Positions 18,943 through 29,310 are shown, counted from the stretch's first letter. The stretch is 64,000 nucleotides of DNA from Hyphomonas sp. (GCF_016125515.1 NZ_WGLO01000020.1:43053-107052); one strand, 5' to 3'. Made by a program: numbers and translations. The notes: generated by a model from the letters alone, not told the origin.

Positions 18943-20141
18943 CGCGCGTTGGTCCCCAGCGCGTCGGCCAGATCTGCGATGATGTCCTCGACATCCTCCA
19001 GCCCGACCGACAGGCGCACCAGCCCGTCGCTGATGCCATGCTCTAGGCGCTCTTCGCGCGAATAGGTCGAGTGCGTCATGCTGGCCGGGTGCTGGATCAG
19101 CGTCTCCGCATCGCCGAGGCTCACCGCGCGGCGGATCATCTGCAGGCGGTTCATCATCGCGATGCCCGCCTCATAGCCGCCTTTCAGTTCTAGTGCGATC
19201 ATGCCGCCGAACCCGTCCATCTGGCGCTTGGCCAGCTCATGCTGCGGGTGGCTTTTCAGGCCCGGATAGTACACGGCCTCAACGCCCGGCTGCGCCTCCA
19301 GCCATTCGGCCACGCGCATTCCGCTCGCGCAATGACGCGCCATGCGCAGCTGCAGGGTCTTCAGGCCACGCATCACCAGCATCGCGTTGAACGGCGCCAT
19401 CACCGAGCCGGTCATGTCCTTCACGCCAACCATGCGCACGTCCTTGATCGCATCGGCGCGGCCCAGCATCATGCCGGCGATGAGGTCGCCGTGTCCGCCG
19501 AGATACTTGGTCGCCGAGTGAACCACGAAGTCCGCGCCCAGTTCGATCGGCCGGGTGATCAGCGGCGAGGCATAGGTGTTGTCGACCACCACAAGCGCGC
19601 CGGCGCCGTGCGCGATCCGGCTCGCCGCAGCAATATCGACGAGGCGCATGTTGGGGTTCGCGGGCGTCTCGAAATACACGATCCGCGTCTTCGCGCTGAT
19701 CGCCGCGGACAGGTTCGCCGGATCGCGCAGGTCCACATGCGTGATCTGGATGCCGAAGCGCGCGAGACCGTCGCGCATGAAGGCGAAGGTGCAGCCATAC
19801 AGTGTCTTGTCGGTGATGATCTCGTCGCCGGGCTTCAGCAAGGTCCACATCAATGAACTGATCGCGCCCATGCCGCTGGCGGTGGCGAGGCCCGCCTCGG
19901 CGCCCTCGAGGTTCGCGATGCGCGCCTCCAGCAGGGCCACGGTCGGGTTCGAGATGCGTGAGTAGATGTGCCCCTCGGCCTCACCGGCGAACAGGGCGCC
20001 GCCTGTCTCGGCGTCGGGGAAGGCGAAGGTCGAGGTCAGGTGCAGCGGCGGGGTCAGCGCATTGCCGTTCTCGGCTGGGTCATAGCCGTGGTGGATTGCG
20101 CGGGTCGCGGGCCCCGCCGGGCGGGTTGCGTCATAGGCCAT
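18939..20141 (-). CDS. mgl: Methionine gamma-lyase
   Basis: This is a PLP enzyme of the Cys/Met metabolism family that splits methionine into methanethiol, ammonia and 2-oxobutyrate. The PLP lysine is Lys212 in SATKYLGGHGD. The active-site motif LYGCTFA with Cys117 is the signature that separates methionine gamma-lyases from cystathionine lyases. Length is 400 residues, the family norm. It is transcribed away from an Lrp/AsnC regulator 111 bases off, a common arrangement in which the regulator senses the amino acid substrate. Confidence 0.9.
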   Translation of the reverse strand: MAYDATRPAGPATRAIHHGYDPAENGNALTPPLHLTSTFAFPDAETGGALFAGEAEGHIYSRISNPTVALLEARIANLEGAEAGLATASGMGAISSLMWTLLKPGDEIITDKTLYGCTFAFMRDGLARFGIQITHVDLRDPANLSAAISAKTRIVYFETPANPNMRLVDIAAASRIAHGAGALVVVDNTYASPLITRPIELGADFVVHSATKYLGGHGDLIAGMMLGRADAIKDVRMVGVKDMTGSVMAPFNAMLVMRGLKTLQLRMARHCASGMRVAEWLEAQPGVEAVYYPGLKSHPQHELAKRQMDGFGGMIALELKGGYEAGIAMMNRLQMIRRAVSLGDAETLIQHPASMTHSTYSREERLEHGISDGLVRLSVGLEDVEDIIADLADALGTNAR

Positions 20142-20252
20142 CGGTCAATCTCCCTTGTCTGACCCCAGTATAGCGCTTTCCCTTGGGTAAATCCTGCCAT
20201 ATTGTGCTTAAAATAGTTTGCAGATTGGCATGAAATACCATTATTAATCGAT

Positions 20253-20723
20253 ATGGACGCAATAGATGCCAATATCATTCGAGCCCTCCAGCGCGATGGC
20301 CGCCTCACCAATCTCGAACTGGCCGAGCAGGTCGGCTTGTCGCCTTCGCCCTGTCTGCGCCGCGTGCGCAACCTCGAGGCGTCGGGACTGATCCAGGGCT
20401 ACACCGCCCTCGTGGACCAGAAAGCCTGCGGCTATCCCATCACCTGTCTTGTCCGCATCCGCCTCGCCAGCCATTCTCAGGAAAATGTGCAGGCCTTCGA
20501 GCGAAAGATTGCCGAAACCGATGCCATCCTGGATTGCTACCTGATGACCGGCGGCGCCGATTACGAGCTGCGGGTCGTGGCGCGCAGCCTCGACGATTAT
20601 GAGCATCTGGTGCGTGAAACCATCCAGAAACTCCCGGCCATCGCCTCCATCGAGACGAGTTTTGCCTATGGGGTCGTCAAGAAGTCGCGGATCTTGCCGG
20701 TTCTCAGCGAAAGGCGCCCGTAG
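20253..20723 (+). CDS. Lrp/AsnC-family regulator
   Basis: The 156-residue protein has an N-terminal HTH (DAIDANIIRALQRDGRLTNLELAEQVGLSPS-type, ending in PCLRRVRNLE) and a C-terminal RAM ligand-binding domain ending with the usual SFAYGVVKKS. It probably controls the divergent methionine gamma-lyase gene. It precedes glnD by 33 bases, but that is probably a separate unit. Confidence 0.92.
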   Translation: MDAIDANIIRALQRDGRLTNLELAEQVGLSPSPCLRRVRNLEASGLIQGYTALVDQKACGYPITCLVRIRLASHSQENVQAFERKIAETDAILDCYLMTGGADYELRVVARSLDDYEHLVRETIQKLPAIASIETSFAYGVVKKSRILPVLSERRP

Positions 20724-20756
20724 AACGCGCTTCCAAACCTGCTATGCTGGCAGCAC

Positions 20757-23603
20757 ATGACCCCACCCGACTCCCCGAATTCCCCTCCGACGCTGGTCAA
20801 TCGCGCGCTCTCGTCCCGGCGCCCGGGCCGCTGGCGCATTGCCGATATCATCGACGGTCGGGCGCTGCGCGTAAAGCTGACCGCGGCCGCGCTGGACAAC
20901 CTGTCCGACCCGTCTGCCGCCCGCAAAGGCGCACTGAACCTGCTGCATGGCGCCATGTTCCGTGGCCGCCTGATTGCGCAGGAGCGTCTCCAGCAAGGCG
21001 CTGACGGCCTCGACACCGGGCGCCTGCTCGCCGCCGTGCAGGACGAGGTAATCCACGCGCTCTACGATTTTACCGTCACCCACGTGCACCGTGCCTCGAA
21101 CCCCACCGAGGCCGAGCGTCTCGCGATCGTGGCAACCGGCGGCTATGGCCGCGGCGTCATGGCGCCGTCCTCAGACACGGACCTGCTCTTCCTGCGGGCC
21201 TACAAGGCCAGTCCGCATACGGAGAGTGTGATCGAATACATGCTCTATGCCCTATGGGACATGGGCCTGAAGGTTGGCAACGCCTTCCGCACACCGATGG
21301 AGTGTGTGAAGCAGGCGCAGGAAGACGTCACCATCAAGACCAGCCTCCTGGATTCGCGCTTCATCTGCGGCGATCAGGATCTTGCCAATGACATGGTGGC
21401 GCTGTTCCAGCGCGAGGCCGTAAGGGGCAACGATGCCCAGTTCATTGCCGACAAGCTGGCCGAGCGCGACGCCCGCCATGCCCGCATGGGCGACGCGCGC
21501 TATGTGGTCGAACCGAACCTGAAAGAAGGGAAGGGCGGTCTGCGCGATCTGCAGACGCTCTACTGGATCGTCAAGCACATGAACGGCGGCATCACACTGG
21601 AAGACGTGATGCGCGATGGTCCGTTTACAGACCATGAGTACACGGTCTTCATCCGCGCAGCGCGGTTCCTGTGGACCGTGCGTTGCCACATGCATTTCGT
21701 CACCGGCCGCGCCGAAGACCGTCTCAGCTTCGACCTGCAGCCCGAGATCGCCGCCCGCATGGGCTACCGCGACCGCGAAGGCCAGCAGGGCGTCGAGCGC
21801 TTCATGAAGCGCTATTTCCTTGTCGCCAAGGATGTCGGCGGCCTGACGCGAATCATCGCGGCCAAGCTGGAAGCCGAGCACAAGAAAAAGCCGGAAGGCC
21901 TGCGCCGCTTCCTGCCGGTGCGCCCGCCCCAGGCGCTGCCGGAGCCGGGCTTCCTGATCGAGGCCGGCAGGATCAACATCACCAGCGACGATGTCATGGC
22001 GGCCGATCCACTAAACATGATCCGCCTGTTCACCATCGCCCGGCGCGAGCAGAAGGACATCCATCCCGCCGCATTGACCGTGCTCACGCGGAAGCTCCGG
22101 GGGCTGAACGAATCGGTCCGCGAAACGCCGGCCGCCCGCACCCTGATCCTCGACGCCATCCTCGGCGGCAGCGATCCGGGGCCGACGCTGCGCCGCATGA
22201 ACGAGGCCGGCGTGCTCGGCCGCGCGATTCCCGAGTTCGGCACTATCGTCGCGCAGACCCAGTTCAATATGTATCATCACTATACGGTTGATGAGCATAC
22301 GCTGCGCGCGGTCGCCATCATTGCAGACCTCGAACACGGGCGCGGCGACATCGCCCCGCTGGCCCATGAACTCTTCGGCACGATCGAAAACCGCCGCGCG
22401 CTTTACCTCGCGATGCTGCTGCACGATACAGGCAAGGGCAAAGGCGACCAGCAGATCGCCGGCATGATCACCTCTCGCAAAGCCTGCGAGCGGCTCGGCC
22501 TGCCGAAGGAGGAAACCGACCTCGTCGTCTGGCTGGTTGGCCACCATCTCGAAATGAGCGAGACGGCCCAGAAGCGCGATATCACCGATCCGCGCACCGT
22601 GGCGAAATTCGCCGGCCTCGTCGGGTCGCTCGAACGCCTGCGCCTGCTCTACATCCTCACCGTGGCCGACATCAAAGCCGTCGGGCCGGCCGTCTGGAAT
22701 GCCTGGAAAGGCCAGCTCCTCGCCGATCTCTACCACAACACGGCCGCCGCCCTGCGTGGTGGGCGTACGGACGAAGCGGGCGTGCAGAGCGAACTTGAAC
22801 GCCGCGCCGAAGACCGCCGCGCCGCCATCATCGACCGGCTCGGCAGCCTGCCGCCGCTCCTGCTCGAACTCGAAACAGCCTACTGGACCGGCTTCGATGC
22901 CGACGACATCGCCTGGCACGCCTCGGCGCTCGCCAAGGGCGGCGATGTCGTCACCACGCGAATGGCGCCCGAGGGCGGCGCGGTCGCGCTGCTCGTCTCG
23001 GGTGCGGACCGCACCGGCCTCTTCGCCGATCTCGCCGGCACGCTTGTGCGCCAGGGTGCCAACATCGTCGCCGCACAGGTCTTCACCTCGCGCGGCGGAC
23101 GCATCGTCGACGTGTTCATGCTGCAGGACATCCGCGGTCTGCCCTTCGGCGAGGGCGATCCGGCGCGTCTGGTCACGCTGGAAAAGGCGATCCTGGCGGC
23201 GCTGGCCGGCAATCCGCCGAAAGGCGGCGTCAAGTCCCGCGCCAGCCGCCGCGAGGCTGCCTTCCTGGTCCAGCCCTCGGTGCAGATCCATGACGACATC
23301 TCGGCCGACTATACCGTGGTCGACATCGCCGCCCGCGACCGGCCGGGCCTGCTGCATGAAGTGGCCGAAGTCCTGGCCGAGCTGAAATTGTCGATCCACT
23401 CCGCGCACGTCGGTTCCTACGGTGAGCGGGTCTTCGATGCGTTCTATGTCCAGTCCGAGACAACCGCCGGCGGCCATCTGTCAAAAGCCCGCAAAGAGAC
23501 CCTGAAAGAACGTCTTATGGCCGTTCTCTCGCGCGAAGAACCGGACGCGCCCCATACGCCGGCCCGCAAGCTCCGGCGGTCACGGGCCGTGGACAGCTTC
23601 TGA
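20757..23603 (+). CDS. glnD: PII uridylyltransferase/uridylyl-removing enzyme
   Basis: GlnD adds or removes UMP on the PII nitrogen signalling proteins according to glutamine level. The 948-residue chain has the nucleotidyltransferase motif GGYGRGVMAPSSDTDL (128-143), a GlnE-like linker, the HD phosphohydrolase domain with His556-Asp557 in LHDTGKGKGD, and two C-terminal ACT domains (about 745-825 and 860-935) that sense glutamine. It is 22 bases upstream of murJ. The SbtB-like PII paralogue at 53339 is probably not its target, because it lacks the Tyr-containing T-loop motif. Confidence 0.97.
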   Translation: MTPPDSPNSPPTLVNRALSSRRPGRWRIADIIDGRALRVKLTAAALDNLSDPSAARKGALNLLHGAMFRGRLIAQERLQQGADGLDTGRLLAAVQDEVIHALYDFTVTHVHRASNPTEAERLAIVATGGYGRGVMAPSSDTDLLFLRAYKASPHTESVIEYMLYALWDMGLKVGNAFRTPMECVKQAQEDVTIKTSLLDSRFICGDQDLANDMVALFQREAVRGNDAQFIADKLAERDARHARMGDARYVVEPNLKEGKGGLRDLQTLYWIVKHMNGGITLEDVMRDGPFTDHEYTVFIRAARFLWTVRCHMHFVTGRAEDRLSFDLQPEIAARMGYRDREGQQGVERFMKRYFLVAKDVGGLTRIIAAKLEAEHKKKPEGLRRFLPVRPPQALPEPGFLIEAGRINITSDDVMAADPLNMIRLFTIARREQKDIHPAALTVLTRKLRGLNESVRETPAARTLILDAILGGSDPGPTLRRMNEAGVLGRAIPEFGTIVAQTQFNMYHHYTVDEHTLRAVAIIADLEHGRGDIAPLAHELFGTIENRRALYLAMLLHDTGKGKGDQQIAGMITSRKACERLGLPKEETDLVVWLVGHHLEMSETAQKRDITDPRTVAKFAGLVGSLERLRLLYILTVADIKAVGPAVWNAWKGQLLADLYHNTAAALRGGRTDEAGVQSELERRAEDRRAAIIDRLGSLPPLLLELETAYWTGFDADDIAWHASALAKGGDVVTTRMAPEGGAVALLVSGADRTGLFADLAGTLVRQGANIVAAQVFTSRGGRIVDVFMLQDIRGLPFGEGDPARLVTLEKAILAALAGNPPKGGVKSRASRREAAFLVQPSVQIHDDISADYTVVDIAARDRPGLLHEVAEVLAELKLSIHSAHVGSYGERVFDAFYVQSETTAGGHLSKARKETLKERLMAVLSREEPDAPHTPARKLRRSRAVDSF

Positions 23604-23625
23604 GAATTCAGGGAAAGCGGACGTC

Positions 23626-25182
23626 ATGAGCCTGGTTCGCAACACCGCCGTGCAGGCGTCCCTTACCTTCGCAAGCCGTATCCTCGGCTTTGCGCGCGAT
23701 ATCATTCTGGCCGCCAAGATCGGGGCAGGGCCTGTCGGCGACGCATGGGCGACCGCCCAGCAATTCCCGAATCTGTTCCGCCGTATCTTTGCCGAAGGCG
23801 CCTTCGCCTCGGCCTTCGTGCCCACCTATGCCCGCACGCTGGAGGCCGAAGGGCCGGAGGCTGCCCGCGCGGTGGCCGACGACGCGATGCGCGTTCTCTT
23901 CGCCGCCACCGCCGCCCTCACCATCCTGGCCCAGGTCTTCATGCCCTGGGTCCTGCTGGTCATCCATGGCGGGCAGGCCGACGACACGGCGAATTACAAT
24001 CTCGCGGTGATGCTGACGCGCATCACCATGCCCTACCTCACCTTCATGGCCATCGCGGCGCTCCTGTCGGGCGTGCTCAACTCGCTGGAACGCTTCGTCC
24101 TTTCGGCCGGCGCGCCGACGCTGCTCAATCTCTGCCTCATCCCGGCGGGCCTGCTCGGCACCTCGCCGCAGACTACCGCCACCTACGCCGCCATTGCCTT
24201 CTTCATCGCGGGCCTGCTGCAGGCCGGCGTGCTCTGGTGGGGCGTCTCGCATCAGGGTGTGAAGCTCGGCCTGATCGGCTGGCCGCGCCTCACCCCCGCC
24301 GTGAAGAAGGTGCTGATGCTCGCTGTGCCGGGTACGATCGCGGCCTCCGGCACACAGATCAACATCATCGTCAGCCAGTCCCTCGCGAGTTTCGAGGTCG
24401 GCGCCAAGAGCTGGCTCTACGCGGCCGACCGTCTCTACCAGTTGCCCCTCGGGCTGGTCGGCGTTGCGGTCGGCGTCGCCATCCTGCCGCGCCTCAGCCG
24501 CGCCGCGCGGGCAGGGGACACCGAAGCCGGTGCCCGCACCATGGATGAAGGCCTCGGCCTCGCCATGGCGCTGACCTTCCCCGCCGCTGCTGGCCTGATG
24601 ATCGCGCCGGTCTTCCTGATCGATGCCTTCTTCGTGCGCGGGGCCTTCCTTGCGTCTGATGCCGCTGCCGCCGGCGGCGCACTGTTCCACTTCGCCTGGG
24701 GTGTGCCGGCCTTCGTGCTGATCAAAGTGCTCGCGCCGCCCTTCTTCGCCCGAGAAGATACCAAGACCCCGATGCGCTATGCGCTCGTCTCGGTCGCCAT
24801 CAACACACTGCTCGGCGCGGGCCTGTTCTTCTGGCTGAACTCGGTCGGCCGCGAGGGATTTCCCGGCCTCGCCATTGCCACCAGCACGGCGGCCTGGTGC
24901 AATGCGCTGCTGCTTGGCTTCGCCCTCGCGCGGCGCGGCTGGTACCGGCCAGGCGCGCGCCTCGCCGGCGGCCTCATCCGGGCCGGCCTCGCGACGATGA
25001 TCCTGTCCATCGGCATTGCGCTGATGCTCTGGCAGTTCCCCGCCATCCAGGCGGCCGTTTACGGCTCCAAGTCGCTCGCGGCCGGTCTGGTCGTCCTGGC
25101 CGCCGCCCTGATCTACGGCCTGGCCGCCCTGATCACCGGCGCCGTCCGGATCAGCGACATCCGGCAGGCTTTGCGGCGCTGA
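23626..25182 (+). CDS. murJ: Lipid II flippase MurJ
   Basis: The 518-residue multi-pass protein (about 14 helices) shows the MurJ start LVRNTAVQASLTFASRILGFARDI and the charged stretches NLFRRIFAEGAFASAFVP and the RE-containing APPFFAREDTKTPM, which line the substrate cavity. It flips lipid II across the inner membrane for peptidoglycan synthesis. It follows glnD and precedes trpS (25 bases), a gene order common in alphaproteobacteria. Confidence 0.97.
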   Translation: MSLVRNTAVQASLTFASRILGFARDIILAAKIGAGPVGDAWATAQQFPNLFRRIFAEGAFASAFVPTYARTLEAEGPEAARAVADDAMRVLFAATAALTILAQVFMPWVLLVIHGGQADDTANYNLAVMLTRITMPYLTFMAIAALLSGVLNSLERFVLSAGAPTLLNLCLIPAGLLGTSPQTTATYAAIAFFIAGLLQAGVLWWGVSHQGVKLGLIGWPRLTPAVKKVLMLAVPGTIAASGTQINIIVSQSLASFEVGAKSWLYAADRLYQLPLGLVGVAVGVAILPRLSRAARAGDTEAGARTMDEGLGLAMALTFPAAAGLMIAPVFLIDAFFVRGAFLASDAAAAGGALFHFAWGVPAFVLIKVLAPPFFAREDTKTPMRYALVSVAINTLLGAGLFFWLNSVGREGFPGLAIATSTAAWCNALLLGFALARRGWYRPGARLAGGLIRAGLATMILSIGIALMLWQFPAIQAAVYGSKSLAAGLVVLAAALIYGLAALITGAVRISDIRQALRR

Positions 25183-25207
25183 TCAAACAGGCTAAACGCC
25201 CCGGATC

Positions 25208-26242
25208 ATGACGAACACGACCCCCGCCTATACCGGCCCGCAACGCGTATTCTCCGGCATCCAGCCGACGGGAAACCTCCATCTCGGCAACTATCTCGGC
25301 GCCCTCAAGAAATTCGCAGACCTTCAGGCCGAAGGCCATGACTGCATCTTCTGTGTTGTGGACCTGCACGCCATCACCCTGCCGGTCGAGCGCGGCGCGC
25401 TGATCGACCAGACCCGCCAGATCGCCGCGGCCTTCCTGGCCGCCGGTGTCGATCCGGAAAAATCAGTGATCTTCGCGCAGTCCTCGGTCCTCGCGCATGT
25501 CGAACTTGCCTGGATCTTCAACTGCGTCGCCCGCATGGGCTGGGTCGAGCGGATGACCCAGTTCAAGGACAAGGCCGGCAAGGATTCCGAGCGCGCCTCT
25601 GTCGGCCTGTTCACCTATCCGGTCCTGCAGGCGGCCGACATCCTCGCCTACAAGGCCACGCACGTCCCCGTGGGCGAAGACCAGAAGCAGCATCTGGAAC
25701 TCAGCCGCGACATCGCCGACCGGTTCAACCGTGAATACGGTGTGCCCGGCTTCTTCCCGCTGCCCGAACCCATGATCAAGGGCCCCGGCGCCCGCATCAT
25801 GTCGCTGAAGGACGGCACCAAGAAGATGTCGAAATCCGACCCGTCGGACCTTTCGCGCATCACGCTGATGGACGATGCCGACGCGATCTCGAAGAAGATC
25901 AAGAAGGCCACGACGGATGCCGGCGTTATCCCCGCCACCGCCGAAGAGCTGAAAGGCCGCCCCGAGGTCGAGAACCTCGTCGGTATCTTCGCCGCGCTCT
26001 CGGACCGCACCGTCGACAGTGTGCTCGCGGAATTCGAGGGGAAGGGCTTCGGCGTGTTCAAGCTGGCGCTTGCGGAGGTCACGGTCGCCCACCTGTCACC
26101 GATTACCGCGCGCTTCCGGGAACACCTCGCCGATCCGGCGGGCATCGACCGTGTGCTGGCAGACGGCGCTGCACGCGCCAACGCCGTCTCGGCCCCGATC
26201 ATGGACGAGGTCCGCCGCGTCGTCGGCTTCTGGCGTCCCTGA
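25208..26242 (+). CDS. trpS: Tryptophanyl-tRNA synthetase
   Basis: A class I aminoacyl-tRNA synthetase of 344 residues. The HIGH-like motif is GNLHLGNY near residue 23, and the KMSKS motif is KKMSKSDPS near residue 205. The N-terminal [15 protein letters not shown] is diagnostic for TrpS. Length and position behind murJ are typical. Confidence 0.98.
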   Translation: MTNTTPAYTGPQRVFSGIQPTGNLHLGNYLGALKKFADLQAEGHDCIFCVVDLHAITLPVERGALIDQTRQIAAAFLAAGVDPEKSVIFAQSSVLAHVELAWIFNCVARMGWVERMTQFKDKAGKDSERASVGLFTYPVLQAADILAYKATHVPVGEDQKQHLELSRDIADRFNREYGVPGFFPLPEPMIKGPGARIMSLKDGTKKMSKSDPSDLSRITLMDDADAISKKIKKATTDAGVIPATAEELKGRPEVENLVGIFAALSDRTVDSVLAEFEGKGFGVFKLALAEVTVAHLSPITARFREHLADPAGIDRVLADGAARANAVSAPIMDEVRRVVGFWRP

Positions 26243-26333
26243 GGCGCGGCGCGCGGTCGCTGCGGCAGACTAAACGCTTGTCTTAAGCGGCAACGCTCCG
26301 CATCCTTCCGGTACCCCAACCGGAGGAACGACC

Positions 26334-26798
26334 ATGCGCGTCCTGAACCGCCTCATTCTGCCCGCCATCCTGCTGCTCGGTGCCTGCGGTGGACCGGCTT
26401 CGGCGCCCGCCGCGGTTGAAAGCGCCGAGATCGAAGTGCGCGATGCCTTCATCGTCCAGCCGCCTGAAGGCCGCGCGGTCACCGGCGGCGGCCTGCATGT
26501 CAGCGTCACCGGCGCCCCCAAAGTACTCACCGGTGTCACCACGCCCGCGGCAGACAAGGTCGAGCTGCACACCATGTCGATGGAAAACGGCATGATGCAG
26601 ATGCGCCAGGTCGAGTCCTTCCAGGTCTCGGAAGCCACCCCACTCGTGCTGCAGCGGGGCGGAAACCACCTCATGTTCTTCGGCGTTAAACCTCTCCAGC
26701 TGGGCGAGTCCGTGGACCTGATCCTGACGTTCACAGACGAATCAGGCACCGAAGAGCAGGTCATCACCCAGGCCGAAGTAATCCCGACCGCTGGTTAA
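26334..26798 (+). CDS. PCu(A)C-type periplasmic copper chaperone lipoprotein
   Basis: PCu(A)C proteins carry copper to the CuA or CuB site of cytochrome oxidase. The 154-residue product has a lipoprotein-like signal (LLLGAC) and the metal motif H-x-M...M...H-x-M spread over ELHTMSMENGMMQM and GGNHLMFFG. The start has a strong GGAGG. No Sco or cytochrome oxidase gene lies nearby, so the partner is elsewhere. Confidence 0.85.
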   Translation: MRVLNRLILPAILLLGACGGPASAPAAVESAEIEVRDAFIVQPPEGRAVTGGGLHVSVTGAPKVLTGVTTPAADKVELHTMSMENGMMQMRQVESFQVSEATPLVLQRGGNHLMFFGVKPLQLGESVDLILTFTDESGTEEQVITQAEVIPTAG

Positions 26799-26890
26799 TG
26801 CACTTTATGTGGCCAATCACTGCACATATCTGAAATTTCATGCACCTTCGCCCTGTTATTGGCACAGTGTTCGCAGCATAGTTGTCTAAT

Positions 26891-28006
26891 ATGAAACCCT
26901 CCCAGCAACCCGCTCAGGACAGGCGCAAACCGATGCCCTCACGCGCAGCTGCCGCGAAGCTCCCGAAGGCCTATGACGAGGACCTTCGTGCCAAGCCGCG
27001 TCCGGCGCCGGAGCCCGAGCATTTCATTTCGCTGGAGCATGCTGAACCAAGCCCGATCATGCTGGGTTTCCAGAAGGCCTGGCGCCGGTTCGTCGGCCTG
27101 CTGAAGGTGTCTGCCTTGCTGGCCGTGATCGGCGCTTATCCGGCCGCCACGGTCCTCTCCAGCCATATCGATGACAGCGCCATCGTGATCCCTGGAGACC
27201 AGAGCTGGTCGGTCTCGGTCGTCGGCGTCGCCATCCACAAGATCGCCCGCGAGCTCGCCGGCGCCGGCTGGGCGGCCGACCGTCCGGCCTGGCATCCGCA
27301 GGCCCGTCTCACCGCGCTACCGGCTTGGCAGGAAGCCACCGCCTCCGGCCTGTCGGACCACACCGCCCTCCTCGCCGAGGTCGCTGCCAATGCCGATGGC
27401 CCGGACGATGACCTTTCCGCCGCCTCGCGCCTCCTGAAGGCCGTACCGGGCGAAGACATGCGCCCGCGCCTCACCGCCGCAGCCGAAGCCCTCAACCGCT
27501 TCGACACACGCGCCTCGCGCGGTCTCGCGGTTCGTCCTTCCCCGGAAGAAACGCTGCCGCGCGAGATGCAGCTCTTCGCCGCCTGGGCCGGGCAGGACCG
27601 CGCCGCACTGTCGGACCGGATCAATGCCGAGCAAAGCGCCTGGCCCGCCAGCACGGAAGACATCACCGCCTTCTACGCCGCCAAGGCCCGCGCTCATCTC
27701 GCTCACCAGTTGATCGTCGCCGGCAAGGCCCGCGCCTATGGCCTCACCGGTGACACCGAACTCTCCGTCGCGCTGAACCGTGCCGAAACTGCCTGGAAAC
27801 GCGCCGCCGACATGAAGCCCGTCTTCGTCTCGAACCAGATCGGGTCCGGCGCCCTGTTGCCCAACCACCTCGCCACGATGGCCTATTACCTGACCGAAGC
27901 GGAGAACGCCTCGCGCTATCTCGCCGACCGTCTGGCCCCGCCGGCGCCGGTGATCGACGAGGTGGCCTCGGTCACGGCTGAGGACGAGGCGACCGGCGTC
28001 CCTTGA
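26891..28006 (+). CDS. DUF2333-family protein
   Basis: The 371-residue protein has a charged N-terminal tail, one membrane helix (about 72-92), and a long extracytoplasmic region. The C-terminal signature TAFYAAKARAHLAHQLIV...AWKRAADMKPVFV and PNHLATMAYYL matches the DUF2333 family, whose function is unknown. I use the ATG at 26891; a TTG three codons earlier is possible and neither has a good Shine-Dalgarno. The gap upstream contains three TGCAC pentamers spaced 20-22 bases apart (26799, 26821, 26841), which may be a regulatory array. Confidence 0.8.
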   Translation: MKPSQQPAQDRRKPMPSRAAAAKLPKAYDEDLRAKPRPAPEPEHFISLEHAEPSPIMLGFQKAWRRFVGLLKVSALLAVIGAYPAATVLSSHIDDSAIVIPGDQSWSVSVVGVAIHKIARELAGAGWAADRPAWHPQARLTALPAWQEATASGLSDHTALLAEVAANADGPDDDLSAASRLLKAVPGEDMRPRLTAAAEALNRFDTRASRGLAVRPSPEETLPREMQLFAAWAGQDRAALSDRINAEQSAWPASTEDITAFYAAKARAHLAHQLIVAGKARAYGLTGDTELSVALNRAETAWKRAADMKPVFVSNQIGSGALLPNHLATMAYYLTEAENASRYLADRLAPPAPVIDEVASVTAEDEATGVP

Positions 28007-28054
28007 ACTGGGGCTCGTTGCAGGCCATGTCTCCTGCAGAAAGCGAGGCCTGTC

Positions 28055-28627
28055 ATGTTCATCCAGACGGAAGCGACCCCGAACCCCGATACGGTCAAAT
28101 TCCTGCCCGGGCCGCCTGTCGCGGGCCATCTGGGCCCGTTTGACTATCCCGACGCCGCCAGCGCCCGCGCCAGCCTCCTGGCCCGCGCCCTGTTCCAGGT
28201 CGACGGTGTGGACCGTGTCTTCCTCGGCTCGGATTTCGTCTCGATCAGCAAGACCGCCTCCAGCGACTGGAAACATGTGAAGCCGATGGTGCTGGCCGCC
28301 ATCATGGACCATTACATGGCTGGCCTGCCGGTGGTTGACGAGTCCGGGGTCGGCGCCAGCGATGATGAAATCGTCTATGAGGGCGAGACCGCCGAGATCG
28401 TGAACGAGATCAAGGAACTGATCGAAACCCGCGTGCGTCCGGCCGTGGCGCAGGATGGCGGCGACATCACCTTCCGCAGCTTCGATGCCGAAACCGGTGT
28501 CGTCCACCTCAACATGCGCGGCGCCTGCGCCGGCTGCCCGTCGTCCACGATGACGCTGAAATCCGGGATCGAGAACATGCTGCGCACCTATGTGCCCGAA
28601 GTCACCGCCGTCGAGGCCGTGCTCTAG
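28055..28627 (+). CDS. nfuA: Nfu-type iron-sulfur cluster carrier
   Basis: The 190-residue protein combines an N-terminal Nfu domain (MFIQTEATPNPDTVKFLPG) with a C-terminal NifU-like domain holding the cluster-binding pair Cys158-x-x-Cys161 in ACAGCPSS. It delivers Fe-S clusters to client enzymes. This domain order is the alphaproteobacterial/mitochondrial NFU1 type, not the E. coli NfuA type. It stands 48 bases after DUF2333. Confidence 0.93.
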   Translation: MFIQTEATPNPDTVKFLPGPPVAGHLGPFDYPDAASARASLLARALFQVDGVDRVFLGSDFVSISKTASSDWKHVKPMVLAAIMDHYMAGLPVVDESGVGASDDEIVYEGETAEIVNEIKELIETRVRPAVAQDGGDITFRSFDAETGVVHLNMRGACAGCPSSTMTLKSGIENMLRTYVPEVTAVEAVL

Positions 28628-28682
28628 ACCCCCCTGTTCCTGCTCTTTCCCTCATTTCCAGACCTGATCAAAGGACCCCGCC

Positions 28683-29282
28683 ATGGCCCACCCCGTCAAC
28701 GATCATGCCCTTGATGTGATCTTCCGCGATGCCCGCAGCCAGAACGGCTTTCTCGAGAAGGACGTGCCCGAGATCCTCGTCCGCGCGGTCTACGACCTCG
28801 CCAAGATGGGCCCGACCAGCGCCAACTGCTCGCCCGCCCGGTTCGTCTTCGTGCACACGCCCGCCGGCAAGGAACGCCTCCTGCCGCTGATGAGCGAAGG
28901 CAACCGCGCCAAGACCGCCGCCGCGCCGTGGACTGTCATCGTCGCTTTTGACCTCGCCTTCCAGGAAAAGATCCCGCAACTTTTCCCGCACGCGCCCGGC
29001 GCGAAGGACTGGTTCAACAACAACCGGGATGAAACTGCCTTCCGCAATGGCTCGCTGCAGGGCGCTTATCTGATGCTCGCGGCCCGCGCCATCGGCCTCG
29101 ATTGTGGCCCCATGAGCGGCTTCGATGCGGCCGGCGTCAACCGCGAGTTCTTCGAAAGCGAAGATGGCGAGATGACGCATTGGCGCGCCAACTTTCTCTG
29201 CAATATCGGCTATGGCGACAAGTCCAAGCTGTTCGACCGCAGCCCGCGCCTCGACTTTGACCAGGCCTGCCGCATCTTCTAA
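28683..29282 (+). CDS. RutE/HadB-like nitroreductase family protein
   Basis: A 199-residue FMN-dependent NAD(P)H oxidoreductase. The FMN contacts are seen in GPTSANCSPARFVFV, and the family tail is NFLCNIGYGDKSKLFDRSPRLDF. It resembles RutE, the malonic semialdehyde reductase of pyrimidine breakdown, but no other rut gene is present, so a general role in quinone or aldehyde reduction is equally likely. Confidence 0.87.
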   Translation: MAHPVNDHALDVIFRDARSQNGFLEKDVPEILVRAVYDLAKMGPTSANCSPARFVFVHTPAGKERLLPLMSEGNRAKTAAAPWTVIVAFDLAFQEKIPQLFPHAPGAKDWFNNNRDETAFRNGSLQGAYLMLAARAIGLDCGPMSGFDAAGVNREFFESEDGEMTHWRANFLCNIGYGDKSKLFDRSPRLDFDQACRIF

Positions 29283-29310
29283 CGCAGCGGCACCCCGAAA
29301 AGAAACGCGA

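Noticed and set aside
22011..23477. 488-codon minus-strand frame antisense to glnD
   Set aside because: Shadow of glnD with no recognisable domain.
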